A stretch of DNA of 64,000 nt from the NCBI GenBank assembly GCA_963807225.1, contig CAWEAD010000005.1, positions 434,001 through 498,000 on the forward strand. Direction: 5' to 3'. Source of the DNA: JAGVGT01 sp963807225 (GTDB taxonomy: Bacteria > Desulfobacterota > Desulfobulbia > Desulfobulbales > JAGXFP01). The stretch's first letter is position 1, and each line of letters starts with the position of its first letter. The notes under the pieces are model-generated. The model saw only the letters and a program-made list of their open reading frames with translations. It did not search any database and was not told the DNA's origin. The position numbers and the translations under genes were made by a program. This document shows positions 1-8,908 of this stretch, in pieces.

Positions 1-672
1 GATGTTAACCAGATTATTCTTGATGGCAAAGCGCAACAGGGACATGGGCGTTCTGGCCTTGGTCTTTTCCACAATGTTGGCCCGGTGTTTTTCCACCGTT
101 TTGGGGCTAAGACAGAGAAGCTCGGCGATTTTCTTGTTACCGGCACCACCCAGAATCATTTGCAGTACCTGCAGTTCCCGTTGGCTCAGGCCGGCGGGCA
201 GGGAGTTCGCCGGCTTGGCCGTCGAGCCGGCGTCATTCTGCGCACCCTCGTGCAGGAAACCCTTGATCACCGTTTCACTCACTTCCTGACTCAGGAAATG
301 CTTACCATGCATGACACTGTCGATTGCAACCAACAGGCGGTCGGGATTGTCGGATTTCAGCACATAGCCCATGGCGCCGCTACTCAGGGCACGACGGATA
401 TAAGAATCCTGATCATGCATGGAGAGGAATATTATTTTGGTCTCCGGTGACGCCTCCAGTAACAGTGGGCATAGATCCAGACCGCTGACGTCCGGCAGGG
501 AAATATCCAGAATCACTACATTCGGCCTTTTCTCCCGCACCAGATCCAGTCCTTCCTCCCCTTTCGAGACACAGCCGATCACGAGTAAATCTTTCCGGCC
601 GGCGATCAGCTGTTTGATCGCTTCTAGAACCAGAGGGTGGTCTTCTATAATCGCCACTTTAACTTCGTTCAT
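1..672 (-). CDS. NarL/LuxR-family response regulator, 3' end cut by window edge
   Basis: The minus strand is open from an ATG at 670-672 to the left edge, giving 224 residues. The N-terminal receiver domain (about residues 4-120) has the acidic pair E10/D11, the phospho-acceptor D56 in VILDISLPD, S84 and K106 (GYVLKS). Around residues 155-215 lies a GerE/LuxR helix-turn-helix with LSQRELQVLQMI and NKKIAELLCLSPKTVEKHRANI. This is the normal architecture of a DNA-binding response regulator, and only the last few residues should be missing. It diverges from the large hybrid kinase at 1003, which is a plausible but unproven partner. The target genes cannot be read from the sequence. Confidence 0.93.
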   Translation of the reverse strand, partial: MNEVKVAIIEDHPLVLEAIKQLIAGRKDLLVIGCVSKGEEGLDLVREKRPNVVILDISLPDVSGLDLCPLLLEASPETKIIFLSMHDQDSYIRRALSSGAMGYVLKSDNPDRLLVAIDSVMHGKHFLSQEVSETVIKGFLHEGAQNDAGSTAKPANSLPAGLSQRELQVLQMILGGAGNKKIAELLCLSPKTVEKHRANIVEKTKARTPMSLLRFAIKNNLVNI

Positions 673-1002
673 AAAACTACCCTCTGCGAAATGGGATATG
701 CGGCTTGTACGTCAGGAAATCTAAAACTCCGAAAACTCTGGGCTAAACACCACCACCTGAAACAATACTGTTCCCAGCTTGAAGCAAACAGTGTTATTGA
801 TCTTCGCAAAAACTTCAAACATTGTAAACAGAAGATACTCATTATTTCAATTATACGGTGCCGTGACACAAGGTATTGCTCGACACCGGATCACAACCTT
901 CGGCGACAAAACCATCCTTATTATTTTGACAAACAACCGGAGTTAATGAATTACTGTAGCCTGCTTACTTCCCCCCATTGATCCGGCCTTGGAGAAGTTT
1001 TC
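673..1002. promoter_or_regulatory. Divergent intergenic region between response regulator and hybrid kinase
   Basis: This 330 bp spacer has no convincing gene and is A/T-richer than its flanks. It must carry the promoters of both divergent genes. A Shine-Dalgarno-like TTGGAGAAG sits 8-10 nt before the ATG at 1003. No clear -35/-10 pair or operator could be assigned by eye. Confidence 0.4.
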
Positions 1003-4000
1003 ATGAACCGACTATTACCCGGTCTTGCTTGCCGACTAAAACCCCAAAGACCTTGCCTTTATCTCGCCTTTCTGGTTTTGCTCGGTTCTTATCTGCTCCC
1101 GGCCAACGCCGCACAAGCCGCCCCTCCGGTGCAAATCAAGTCCGGAATAGATGCCTATTCAATTGGGAAAAATCTGGAAATCCTGGAAGATCGTCATGGG
1201 GATCTGACCTTCTCCCAGGTTTCTTCCTCGGAATTTTCCGGTCGTTTCTTTGACTCGAAAAGCAAGAACCCCAATTTCGGCTTCACCAAAGCTGTTTACT
1301 GGGTCCGCTTTTCCCTGCAAGGCGAGATGAGCCAAGGTCCGGGCTGGCTCTTGGAAATAGCCTATCCCCTCCTGGACTCGATTATCATCTATCTTCCCCA
1401 AGCGGATGGCGGTTATGTGGAAAAAAGGACCGGTGACAAGCTGCCCTTCGCCAGCCGGGAGATCAAAAACCGTTTCTTCCTTTTTGAGCTTCCACCCTAT
1501 CTGAACGGGGGACCGCCTATCTATCTGCGTTTCCAGACTGAAAGCTCAATGACCTTACCGATGACCATCTGGTCCACGGCTGCTTTCAGACAAATGGATC
1601 ACAATTCCCAGATCACTCTGGGCATCTATTATGGTTTCATTCTGGTCATGATTCTTTACAGCGTCCTGATGCTGATCTCATTACGGGACAGCAATTATTT
1701 TTATTATCTGCTTTTCATAGTCGGCTTCGGACTCTTTCAAGTTGTCATGAACGGCTCGGCCTACGAGTATCTCTGGCCCGACCAGATCTGGTGGGACAAC
1801 TACGCCATGCCTCTTTCCGTGGCTTTAGCGGCAATGGGGGTGGGGCTCTTCACCAGATCCTTTTTAACCATCGAGCGTTTTTCTCCCTGGCTGGACAAGA
1901 TCCTCCTGGGCCTGGCCGCGCTCTGCCTGGTTTCGGCTGCGACCGCTCTGTCCGGCCATTATTCCCTGGCCATCAGGTCGGCTTCTTTACTGGCGATGTT
2001 CATCATTGTTGCCAGTATCATCGGCGGAATCATTTGCCTGATTAAGAAATATCGCCCAGCCGGCTGGTTCATGATCGCCTGGTCACTGTTCTTTCTGGGG
2101 GTGATCCTCAACGCCCTTCGCGCCTTCGGCATCCTGCCCACCAACGCCCTGACCACTTCCAGTCCCCAGTACGGCTCGGCCTTAACCGTTGTTCTCCTGG
2201 CCCTGGCCCTGGCGGAACGCGTCAACCTGATGAAGGAAGAAGCCCTCAAAGCCCAGGAGAAGTACCGCATCATCTTTGAAAACGCCAAAGAAGGGATCTT
2301 TCAGAGCACGGTCGATGGTCGGCTGATTATGGCCAACCCTGCCCTGGCCAACATTTTCGGCTACGACTCACCGGAGAACATGATCGCCTCCCTGCCACAC
2401 CTGGAAAATCTCTATCTGCTACCGGAGCAACGCCGGAAATTCATCAGCGAGGCCTTGGCCAAAGGTGTTGCACCAGGCTTTGAGACTAAAATGCGCCGAC
2501 GAGACGGCAAGATCATCCACGTCGAAATCAATTCCCATCTGGTTAAGGACGACGCCGGTGAACCTCTATACCTGGAAGGTATTCTTCTGGATGTCTCAGG
2601 GCGGAAAAAGAACGAGGAACTGCGACTGGCCAGGGACACCGCCGAAGCAGCCAATCAGGCGAAGAGCGAATTCCTGGCCAACATGAGCCATGAGATTCGG
2701 ACTCCGATGAACGGGGTCATAGGTATGACCGGGCTACTGCTCGACACCAAACTGTCGCCAGAGCAGATAGGGTACACCGAAACAATCCGAATCAGCTCGG
2801 AATCACTCTTAAACATCATCAACGATATCCTTGATTTTTCCAAAATTGAGGCAGGCAAACTGGACCTGGAAAACCTCGATTTCGACCTCCGTCATACCTT
2901 GGAGGGCACCTTCGATCTTCTCGCCTACCGAGCCGAGCAGAAAAAGCTGAAATTCAGCACAGTCATCGATCCAATCGTCCCTTCTCTGCTGTCCGGTGAC
3001 CCGGGACGACTTCGGCAGATCCTGATCAATCTGGCCGATAACGCCATTAAGTTCACGGAACAGGGAGAGGTAAAGGTAAACGTTTCCGTCAAGGTCGAAG
3101 ATAAGGAGCAGGCGACCATCCTCTTCGAGATCAGAGATACCGGGATCGGCATACCTGACTCGCGGAGCCGCAAACTGTTCGAACCATTCAACCAGGCAGA
3201 CAATTCCACTACAAGAAAATACGGAGGTAGCGGGTTGGGATTGTCAATCTCCAAGCGATTGGCGGAAATAATGGGTGGCGAGATCGGCCTGGAAAGCCGG
3301 GAGGGCGAAGGCTCGCTGTTCTGGTTCACGGTAAAGTTTGTCCGTCAACAGCAAGTCCGGGAACCGGAGAGCCAGTCCCGCGAGCTTTCCGATTTGCCTC
3401 ATTGTCGCATATTGATCGTCGACGCTAGTTCCGAAAATCGCCAACGGCTGAGAGAACTGATCGATTCCTGGGGCTGTTTGGAGCTGGAAAGTACCGGGGA
3501 AGGAAGCAACATTCTGGAAAAGTTGCAGCAAGCCGCCTGGAATGGCATGCCGTATCAACTGGTTCTGCTCGATCTGCACACCTCCGGCCTTGAGGGCGAG
3601 CGCCTGGTTTCGGTTATTCGGAAAGATGCGGAGCTGCGAGAAATACGTGTGGCCGCCATGACTCGGGGCGGCAACCGGGGAGAAGCCGCCAGCTTGGCTG
3701 GCCAGGGTTTTGACGGGTACCTGAGCAAACCGGTCGATGAAAAGACATTGAAAGATTGCCTGATCACCCTGTTGGCCGATCGCCGGGAAGTGCTCGGGGC
3801 ACAGAGTGGCATGGTTACCCGTCATTCCCTGACTGACTCCCGTAAAGAGGAGCTTACGATCCTGCTGGTCGAAGACAATTTAATCAACCAAAAAGTGGCC
3901 CTGGCCATCTTGAACCGTTTGGGTTACAAGGTGGAAGTGGTCGGCAATGGAGTTGAAGCCCTGGACCGTCTGCGGGAAAAAACTTTCGATCTGATCCTGA

Positions 4001-4680
4001 TGGACTGCGAGATGCCGGAAATGGACGGTTACGAGGCGACCCGGCAAATCCGACGTTGGGAAAACACTCAACTAACCGATAAACCGGACATGATCATCGT
4101 CGCCATGACTGCCCATGCCATGGCCGGCTCCAGAGAAAAATGCCTGGCAGCGGGCATGGACGACTTCATCTCCAAACCGGTAGCACCAGAAAAGATGGCG
4201 GAAATAATCGGAAAATGGTTGAACCGACCAGGAATTGGCGACCAACCCAACCCTTCGGCGGGCAGCCCTCACCGCGCTAAGCCGCTGTCGTCAACTACCG
4301 AATCACCCCAGCCGGAGATCGCCACCACCCTGGAACAAAGACTGTCCGGGGACCGAGGTCTGGGTCTCAAGCTCCTTAATCTCTTCATGGAAGATACCCC
4401 GACCAAACTTATCGATTTGGGTGAAGCTCTGGCAACAGAGAACCTTCCGGAAGCCCGCCGGCTGGCCCACGCTCTATCCGGATCGGCTGCCGTGATCGGC
4501 ATCCAGGAAATGCAACTGGCCCTGCGGGAACTGGAGGCACATTGCCGGAATGAAGAGTTAAGCCTGGCCCGGGTGGGCTTTAAGAAAGTAGAAAAGATAT
4601 ACGTCGATCTGGAAGAGGATTTGCGCCAAGTCATCGCCATCTGGTCGGAAACTCCAGACGCATCCGAGAACCCAGCTTGA
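1003..4680 (+). CDS. Hybrid sensor histidine kinase (7TMR-DISM, PAS, HisKA, HATPase, REC, REC, Hpt)
   Basis: This 1225-residue membrane kinase carries a full phosphorelay. A signal-peptide-like start is followed by a periplasmic 7TMR-DISM extracellular region (about 40-190) and a block of seven hydrophobic helices (about 205-410). A PAS domain (about 425-540) precedes the HisKA H-box SHEIRTPMNG with the phospho-histidine H563. HATPase motifs include N-box DNAIKF and GSGLGLSISKRL. Receiver 1 has D857 in LLDLHTSG but a poor acidic pocket (VDAS instead of two acidic residues). Receiver 2 has VEDN and D1001 in LMDCEMPEMDG. A C-terminal Hpt has H1156 in LAHALSGSA. The start is supported by a GGAG about 9 nt upstream. 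DISM regions often bind carbohydrates or other small ligands; the signal here is unknown. Confidence 0.95.
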   Translation: MNRLLPGLACRLKPQRPCLYLAFLVLLGSYLLPANAAQAAPPVQIKSGIDAYSIGKNLEILEDRHGDLTFSQVSSSEFSGRFFDSKSKNPNFGFTKAVYWVRFSLQGEMSQGPGWLLEIAYPLLDSIIIYLPQADGGYVEKRTGDKLPFASREIKNRFFLFELPPYLNGGPPIYLRFQTESSMTLPMTIWSTAAFRQMDHNSQITLGIYYGFILVMILYSVLMLISLRDSNYFYYLLFIVGFGLFQVVMNGSAYEYLWPDQIWWDNYAMPLSVALAAMGVGLFTRSFLTIERFSPWLDKILLGLAALCLVSAATALSGHYSLAIRSASLLAMFIIVASIIGGIICLIKKYRPAGWFMIAWSLFFLGVILNALRAFGILPTNALTTSSPQYGSALTVVLLALALAERVNLMKEEALKAQEKYRIIFENAKEGIFQSTVDGRLIMANPALANIFGYDSPENMIASLPHLENLYLLPEQRRKFISEALAKGVAPGFETKMRRRDGKIIHVEINSHLVKDDAGEPLYLEGILLDVSGRKKNEELRLARDTAEAANQAKSEFLANMSHEIRTPMNGVIGMTGLLLDTKLSPEQIGYTETIRISSESLLNIINDILDFSKIEAGKLDLENLDFDLRHTLEGTFDLLAYRAEQKKLKFSTVIDPIVPSLLSGDPGRLRQILINLADNAIKFTEQGEVKVNVSVKVEDKEQATILFEIRDTGIGIPDSRSRKLFEPFNQADNSTTRKYGGSGLGLSISKRLAEIMGGEIGLESREGEGSLFWFTVKFVRQQQVREPESQSRELSDLPHCRILIVDASSENRQRLRELIDSWGCLELESTGEGSNILEKLQQAAWNGMPYQLVLLDLHTSGLEGERLVSVIRKDAELREIRVAAMTRGGNRGEAASLAGQGFDGYLSKPVDEKTLKDCLITLLADRREVLGAQSGMVTRHSLTDSRKEELTILLVEDNLINQKVALAILNRLGYKVEVVGNGVEALDRLREKTFDLILMDCEMPEMDGYEATRQIRRWENTQLTDKPDMIIVAMTAHAMAGSREKCLAAGMDDFISKPVAPEKMAEIIGKWLNRPGIGDQPNPSAGSPHRAKPLSSTTESPQPEIATTLEQRLSGDRGLGLKLLNLFMEDTPTKLIDLGEALATENLPEARRLAHALSGSAAVIGIQEMQLALRELEAHCRNEELSLARVGFKKVEKIYVDLEEDLRQVIAIWSETPDASENPA

Positions 4681-4782
4681 AATGACGGCCCCGGATCTGA
4701 CAATGACCCAGACAACCGATTCCAGGCATGACAGACGGATAACCACCGGAAAAGTCCATTCTACCCGAGCGATCGACTAGTC

Positions 4783-5787
4783 ATGCCCGAGCCGTTGCTC
4801 CTTAAATGCCGCCTTTCGGCCTTGGACCACGGCTCCTCCCTGCTGTACCTGCTGGCCCGCCGATTTACCTACCATGACGAAAGCTGTTGGCAAGAGCTCC
4901 TGCACCGGGGCCTGGTCAAGTTGAATGGCCGTCGGGTCGGGACCGATTGTCTGGTGGCGGCGGGCGATGAATTATCTTATCTGGTCGAAGATTTTCAGGA
5001 ACCTGAGATCCCGGTACATTTCGAGAAGGTAATGGAAACCCCAGATCTGCTCCTGATCGGTAAATCGGCGGGCACCCCGGTCACCAGAACCGGCATGATC
5101 GTCCGGCAGACCTTGGTGAATATCCTGCGCCGCCATTACCGGGAGGAAATTCAGCCCCTGCACCGACTGGATCGTGAAACCAGCGGCCTCATCCTCTGCA
5201 CCCGGAACCGGGAGGCAACCCTCCGTTATCAACAAAAAGAGCGGGGTCTGCGCCTGGGAAAATATTACCTGGCCCTGGTCCCAGGCTGCCTGAAGGTGAG
5301 TCGGCTCACGGTGGATCAACCATTGACTACGCTGGAAGAGAGCCCGGTTCGTTGTCGGATGTGGCCGCACTCAGCCGGCAAACCTTGCCGGACTGTGTTC
5401 CATACCGTGGCCAGTACCAACGATTATTCACTACTGCTGGCCGAACTCCATACCGGACGCCGCCATCAGATCCGCGCCCATCTGGCCCATCTGGGCCACC
5501 CGCTGATCGGCGACAAGATTTACAGCCATAACGGGCGTTATTACCTGAAGAGATTTGAAAGTGACCTGTCCGCGGAAGACTATCGAATCCTGGGGGCGCG
5601 CCAGCACACCCTGCATGCCTGGGCTATCAACCTGCAACTGCCGGCTCAGCCGCCCGCTCTTTATTTTTCAGAATTATTTTCCGATGATTTTCTGGACTAC
5701 CTGCACCTGTTTCCAGAATGGCAGGAGAACGCCCGAAAAATCCTGGCGGGGATTAATAACCAAGTCATTTCTTTGCCTCAGGACTGA
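4783..5787 (+). CDS. RluA-family rRNA/tRNA pseudouridine synthase
   Basis: The 334-residue protein has an N-terminal S4-like RNA-binding region (about 15-75; LLHRGLVKLNGRRV) followed by the RluA catalytic fold. The signature HRLDRETSGLILCTRN contains the catalytic aspartate D130. Later come the conserved AELHTGRRHQIRAHLAHLGHPLIGD block and a C-terminal LHAW motif. It should isomerise a uridine in rRNA or tRNA to pseudouridine in the cytoplasm. Length is typical of RluA/RluC/RluD. Which of these it corresponds to, and so the exact target base, cannot be settled by eye. It lies 102 bp after the kinase and is probably transcribed separately. Confidence 0.93.
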   Translation: MPEPLLLKCRLSALDHGSSLLYLLARRFTYHDESCWQELLHRGLVKLNGRRVGTDCLVAAGDELSYLVEDFQEPEIPVHFEKVMETPDLLLIGKSAGTPVTRTGMIVRQTLVNILRRHYREEIQPLHRLDRETSGLILCTRNREATLRYQQKERGLRLGKYYLALVPGCLKVSRLTVDQPLTTLEESPVRCRMWPHSAGKPCRTVFHTVASTNDYSLLLAELHTGRRHQIRAHLAHLGHPLIGDKIYSHNGRYYLKRFESDLSAEDYRILGARQHTLHAWAINLQLPAQPPALYFSELFSDDFLDYLHLFPEWQENARKILAGINNQVISLPQD

Positions 5788-5844
5788 AAAGAGGTTAAAT
5801 TTAGCGAAGAAAAATCATTTCATCATAATTCAACTGAATTTGCC

Positions 5845-6276
5845 ATGTCCCCTCTCTCCGCCATCCAGATCATCGCCGAGCGCCGCATCGAGGAGGCCCT
5901 ACGAGAAGGGCTCCTGCAGGTGGACCACTGGCGCAATCGCCCCTTGCCTGAGGAAGACTTACGACTGGTGCCCGAAGATCTGCGGATGGCCTACAAGATC
6001 CTGAAAAACGCCGGCTACCTGCCTCCGGAGGTTGAAGCCCGAAAGGAAATCCACCGGCTGGAAGAACTCATCGCCGCCACCGAGGATGAACACACCAGGG
6101 TCAGCCAATTGCGCAAACTTGATTTCCTGATCATGAAATTGAACCGGATGCGTACCCGACCCTGCACCATCGAGGCCGACAGCGATTATCATCGCCGGAT
6201 CACCGAAAAGCTGACCCCGCCCCGAACCGGCACCGGTTCGGGAGACCAACTCAAGGGCAATGGAGAAGAACGGTAA
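5845..6276 (+). CDS. DUF1992 (DnaJ-homologue subfamily C28-like) protein
   Basis: This is a 143-residue soluble protein. Residues about 5-75 match the DUF1992 pattern (IIAERRIEEALREG, a short acidic-proline stretch, MAYKILKNAGYLPPEVE, then a helical region rich in Glu, Arg and Leu). The family occurs in bacteria and as the conserved part of eukaryotic DNAJC28, without the J domain. Its function is not known. The stop overlaps the next ATG by one base, so the two genes are probably translationally coupled. Confidence 0.85.
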   Translation: MSPLSAIQIIAERRIEEALREGLLQVDHWRNRPLPEEDLRLVPEDLRMAYKILKNAGYLPPEVEARKEIHRLEELIAATEDEHTRVSQLRKLDFLIMKLNRMRTRPCTIEADSDYHRRITEKLTPPRTGTGSGDQLKGNGEER

Positions 6277-6833
6277 TGGCCAAAACCTTTACCAAACCGG
6301 GCCACTTTAACACCGGCGAAACCTTGAAAATTCTGGAAGAAGGCCTGGTCAAACACGACGTCAAGCAGGTGGTGGTCGCCTCGACTTACGGCAATACCGG
6401 CTTGGAGGCGGCCCGACTTCTGCGGGGGAAAAACCTAACTCTGGTGGTGGTGACCCACAATTTCGGCTTCCGGGATCCCGGGGCCATGGAGATGAGCCCG
6501 GAAACCCGGCGGGAACTGACCGAGCTGGGCGCCCAGGTTCTCTCCGGCACCATGCCCTTCCGCAATCTCGGCACCGCGATCCGGGAGAAACAGGGCTACA
6601 GCCAGCAGGATCTGGTGGCCAACACCCTGCGTCTCTTCGGCCAGGGCATCAAGGTCTGCGTGGAGATCGCCATGATGGCCGCCGACGCCGGGTTGATCAC
6701 CCCGGCCGAGGTCCTGACCGTGGCCGGCACCGGTCGTGGCGCCGACACCGTCGCCCTGATCGCCCCTCAATCCTCCAACAAGCTCTTCGATCTGAAAATC
6801 AGAGAGATCCTGGTCAAGCCGGCCGACTGGTAA
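6276..6833 (+). CDS. Stand-alone pyruvate-kinase C-terminal-like domain protein
   Basis: The 185-residue protein resembles the C-terminal alpha/beta domain of pyruvate kinase without the catalytic barrel. It has QVVVASTYGNTGLEAARLL near the start, LVVVTHNFGFRDPGAMEM, and a late AGTGRGADTVALI. Such orphan domains occur in anaerobic bacteria and archaea. They have been assumed to sense or bind a small ligand, but no activity is established. It is coupled to the DUF1992 gene by a one-base stop/start overlap and followed after 17 bp by a 70-residue ORF, so 5845-7063 looks like one transcription unit. Annotation as pyruvate kinase would be misleading. Confidence 0.8.
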   Translation: MAKTFTKPGHFNTGETLKILEEGLVKHDVKQVVVASTYGNTGLEAARLLRGKNLTLVVVTHNFGFRDPGAMEMSPETRRELTELGAQVLSGTMPFRNLGTAIREKQGYSQQDLVANTLRLFGQGIKVCVEIAMMAADAGLITPAEVLTVAGTGRGADTVALIAPQSSNKLFDLKIREILVKPADW

Positions 6834-6850
6834 AAACAACCGGACAACCC

Positions 6851-7063
6851 ATGAATATCAAAGACCCGACCAATGCCCGACAACTGATTGACGAATGGCG
6901 CCCGGCGCCGGTTAAGGCTCAACTCAGAAACCTGCGTATGGCCAGGGAAAACCTGGAACTGGATCAAATGTATTACCAGCAGAGAGATAACAACCGCGGA
7001 GTGGAGCGCTGCGAAGAATGCCTGAAGATCCTGGCCGAGAGAGAGGCCGAGCTTAAATCCTGA
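6851..7063 (+). CDS. Small hypothetical protein, last gene of the DUF1992 unit
   Basis: A 70-residue, charged, helical ORF beginning MNIKDPTNARQLIDEWRP. It contains a heptad-like stretch (about 20-68) rich in Arg, Glu and Leu, and one CxxC-like pair (ERCEECLKIL). It is in the same direction as, and 17 bp behind, the pyruvate-kinase-like gene. It ends 21 bp before the 3' end of the convergent gene at 7085. No family was recognised. Codon use matches the neighbours, which supports it being real. Confidence 0.55.
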   Translation: MNIKDPTNARQLIDEWRPAPVKAQLRNLRMARENLELDQMYYQQRDNNRGVERCEECLKILAEREAELKS

Positions 7064-7084
7064 GGCGACAACAAGAACCCAGGC

Positions 7085-7528
7085 TCATTCCCGCACCTCC
7101 ACCCGAACCCAGGAAAAATCAGGCTCCAGCCTATAGCTGCCGAGAAATTCATCGGGCGGTAGCCCGGACCAGTCAGCTGGGCTGAGCCTGGAAAAGTAGT
7201 TCTCACCGCTCGGCCGCCGATAGAGGCTATAGATCTGCCCGGGAATTTTCTGAAAGCGGCAGGTGGCCCGGTGCAACTCCTGATCGCTCCTGGCTTTGAG
7301 CAGCAACCCCCGGGCCTGTTCCCGCAAGGTCTCGATCTGCTCGGCGATTACCTTCAGTCCGGTGTTTAGTCGGGTATCGACCAGCCGCTCGGCCGCCTCG
7401 ATCTCCCGGGCCAGATCGACCAGGTTTATGGGCGGCGCCAGGCGACTGACCGGGTATGGCCTGGCGTACTCAGCCGACGGCGCCACACCCTTCTTGTCTT
7501 CCGGATTTTTTCCATCTTTATCGTTCAT
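7085..7528 (-). CDS. DUF2452 protein
   Basis: A 147-residue soluble protein whose middle carries the DUF2452 (C1orf50-like) pattern. It reads PINLVDLAREIEAAE, KVIAEQIETLREQARGLL, DQELHRATCRFQKIPGQIYSLYRRPSG, then YFSRLSPADW. The family is widespread but uncharacterised. It overlaps the 3' end of the upstream YkgJ-type gene by 11 bp, so the two are likely co-transcribed and translationally coupled. No membrane segment or metal motif is evident. Confidence 0.82.
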   Translation of the reverse strand: MNDKDGKNPEDKKGVAPSAEYARPYPVSRLAPPINLVDLAREIEAAERLVDTRLNTGLKVIAEQIETLREQARGLLLKARSDQELHRATCRFQKIPGQIYSLYRRPSGENYFSRLSPADWSGLPPDEFLGSYRLEPDFSWVRVEVRE

Positions 7529-8093
7529 GCTCGGGTCCCATCTCCCGGGCCGCCGCCAATAACTCCGGTGGCAAATCCTTGCCGCCCCCGGCCAGTAAAC
7601 GAAGGGGGAAGCGCATTTCCGCCAGGTCCGGTCGACCCAGGAGAATAAACAGGGCCAGATTAAGGCGCAGAAGATTTTCGGTTACCAGGTCAAGATCGAG
7701 AACCAGATCCGCCTCCAGTTCATCTACCGTCGCCAGGGTTGGCAGGTTAAGGGGACAACAGTCCGCTTCGCCGTCGGTCAACTCAAAGCTGGCCAGGGGA
7801 AGACCGTGAGTCCGGCAGATCAGCGGCCGCTGATCATAGAACCGGCAGAGGTCATCCTGCAAGAGGCAACAGATTTCATCTCCTGCAGTTATCGGTGGCG
7901 CAACCTCACCCGCGCCGCCGGCCAACAAGATTGCGGCTTCAAGGCCGCAGACCGTCTCCAGCCGGCAGCAGCCGCTGCACCCGGCCCGGCATTGCCAGGC
8001 CGAACCGAAACGGGCTTCCACCCGCCGGTTCAGGGCCGCGCAAAAATCGCACAGTTCCCGATAGCGAGCCAGGATCTCGATCACTTTGGTCAT
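7518..8093 (-). CDS. YkgJ-family cysteine-cluster (Fe-S or Zn) protein
   Basis: The 191-residue protein has the family hallmark near residue 35: CRAGCSGCCRLETV. Further cysteines follow in EICCLLQDDLCRFYDQRPLICRTHG and ADCCPL. YkgJ (CxxCxxCC) proteins are thought to bind an Fe-S cluster or zinc; the biochemical role is not established. It is the first gene of a two-gene minus-strand unit with the DUF2452 gene. The TlpA-like gene starts 13 bp further upstream in the same direction and may be in the same operon. Confidence 0.85.
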   Translation of the reverse strand: MTKVIEILARYRELCDFCAALNRRVEARFGSAWQCRAGCSGCCRLETVCGLEAAILLAGGAGEVAPPITAGDEICCLLQDDLCRFYDQRPLICRTHGLPLASFELTDGEADCCPLNLPTLATVDELEADLVLDLDLVTENLLRLNLALFILLGRPDLAEMRFPLRLLAGGGKDLPPELLAAAREMGPEHER

Positions 8094-8106
8094 GATCCAG
8101 CCGCCT

Positions 8107-8625
8107 CTATTCTTTCAGATAGGGCGCCAGCAGCCGGTTGGCCTCCGGAGAATCCCAATGCATGGGGCCGATGATCGCTTCACGTAAGATCCCGTGTTTG
8201 TCGACGATATAGGTCTCCGGCACTCCGGTGAGCCCGTAGGCCTTGTAGGCCTTGTTTTCAGGATCCAGCAGCACCGGGGCGGTGAAATCGATGAGCTTGA
8301 CAAATTTCTCGCCCATTTCCGGCTTGTCGTTGCTGAGGATAGTCAACATCTGGAAACGGTCGGCGGGCAGTGATTGGTTGAGCTTCTGCATGGAAGGCAT
8401 CTCCGCCCGGCAGGGTGGGCACCAGGTGGCCCAGAAATTGACGAAAACCACCTTGCCTTTTAGGTCGGCCAGGCGCCAGGTCTGGCCTTTGTTATCTTTA
8501 AGGACGAAATCCGGGGCCGGCATCCCGATGGTCCTAACTTTCGGCGCCTCGGCCTTCTTTTCGCATCCGACCAGCAGCCCCAGGAGCAGCAGGAAAGAGA
8601 AGGATGCCAGGATAAGCTTCTTCAT
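8107..8625 (-). CDS. TlpA/ResA-like membrane-anchored thioredoxin
   Basis: This 172-residue lipoprotein thiol-disulfide oxidoreductase starts MKKLILASF with a lipobox LLVGC. The thioredoxin fold follows with FVNFWATWCPPCRAEMPSM, the CPPC active site, and the cis-Pro segment GVPETYIVD. Such proteins reduce periplasmic thiols, for example for cytochrome c maturation or in metal handling. The open frame runs 366 nt further upstream, but the ATG at 8625 is preferred. A GAGG lies about 8 nt before it and the signal peptide begins there. It diverges from the hemerythrin-PAS gene at 8909. Confidence 0.9.
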   Translation of the reverse strand: MKKLILASFSFLLLLGLLVGCEKKAEAPKVRTIGMPAPDFVLKDNKGQTWRLADLKGKVVFVNFWATWCPPCRAEMPSMQKLNQSLPADRFQMLTILSNDKPEMGEKFVKLIDFTAPVLLDPENKAYKAYGLTGVPETYIVDKHGILREAIIGPMHWDSPEANRLLAPYLKE

Positions 8626-8908
8626 AGATACCAACCTCATTTTGATGCACGGCGCGACCGGCCGTGTTGGTTTTGCAAAATGCCGGCCTGGAGTGTCTGA
8701 GCAACAAACCTCCGCGGGAGGTAGAATTTTCATTGAGATCTTGACTAAAATCAAGGCTGACCGGCTGGTCTTGTGCCATACTAATATCAAATCCGGCCCG
8801 GGACAAGTTGCCGGGAAGTAAATATATCTCCAATAATCCGGCGGGGAAGAGATCAAGCCGACCGGCCGATCGCAACTGCCTTGAAAAAAATTCCTGTAGG
8901 AGGGAAAA

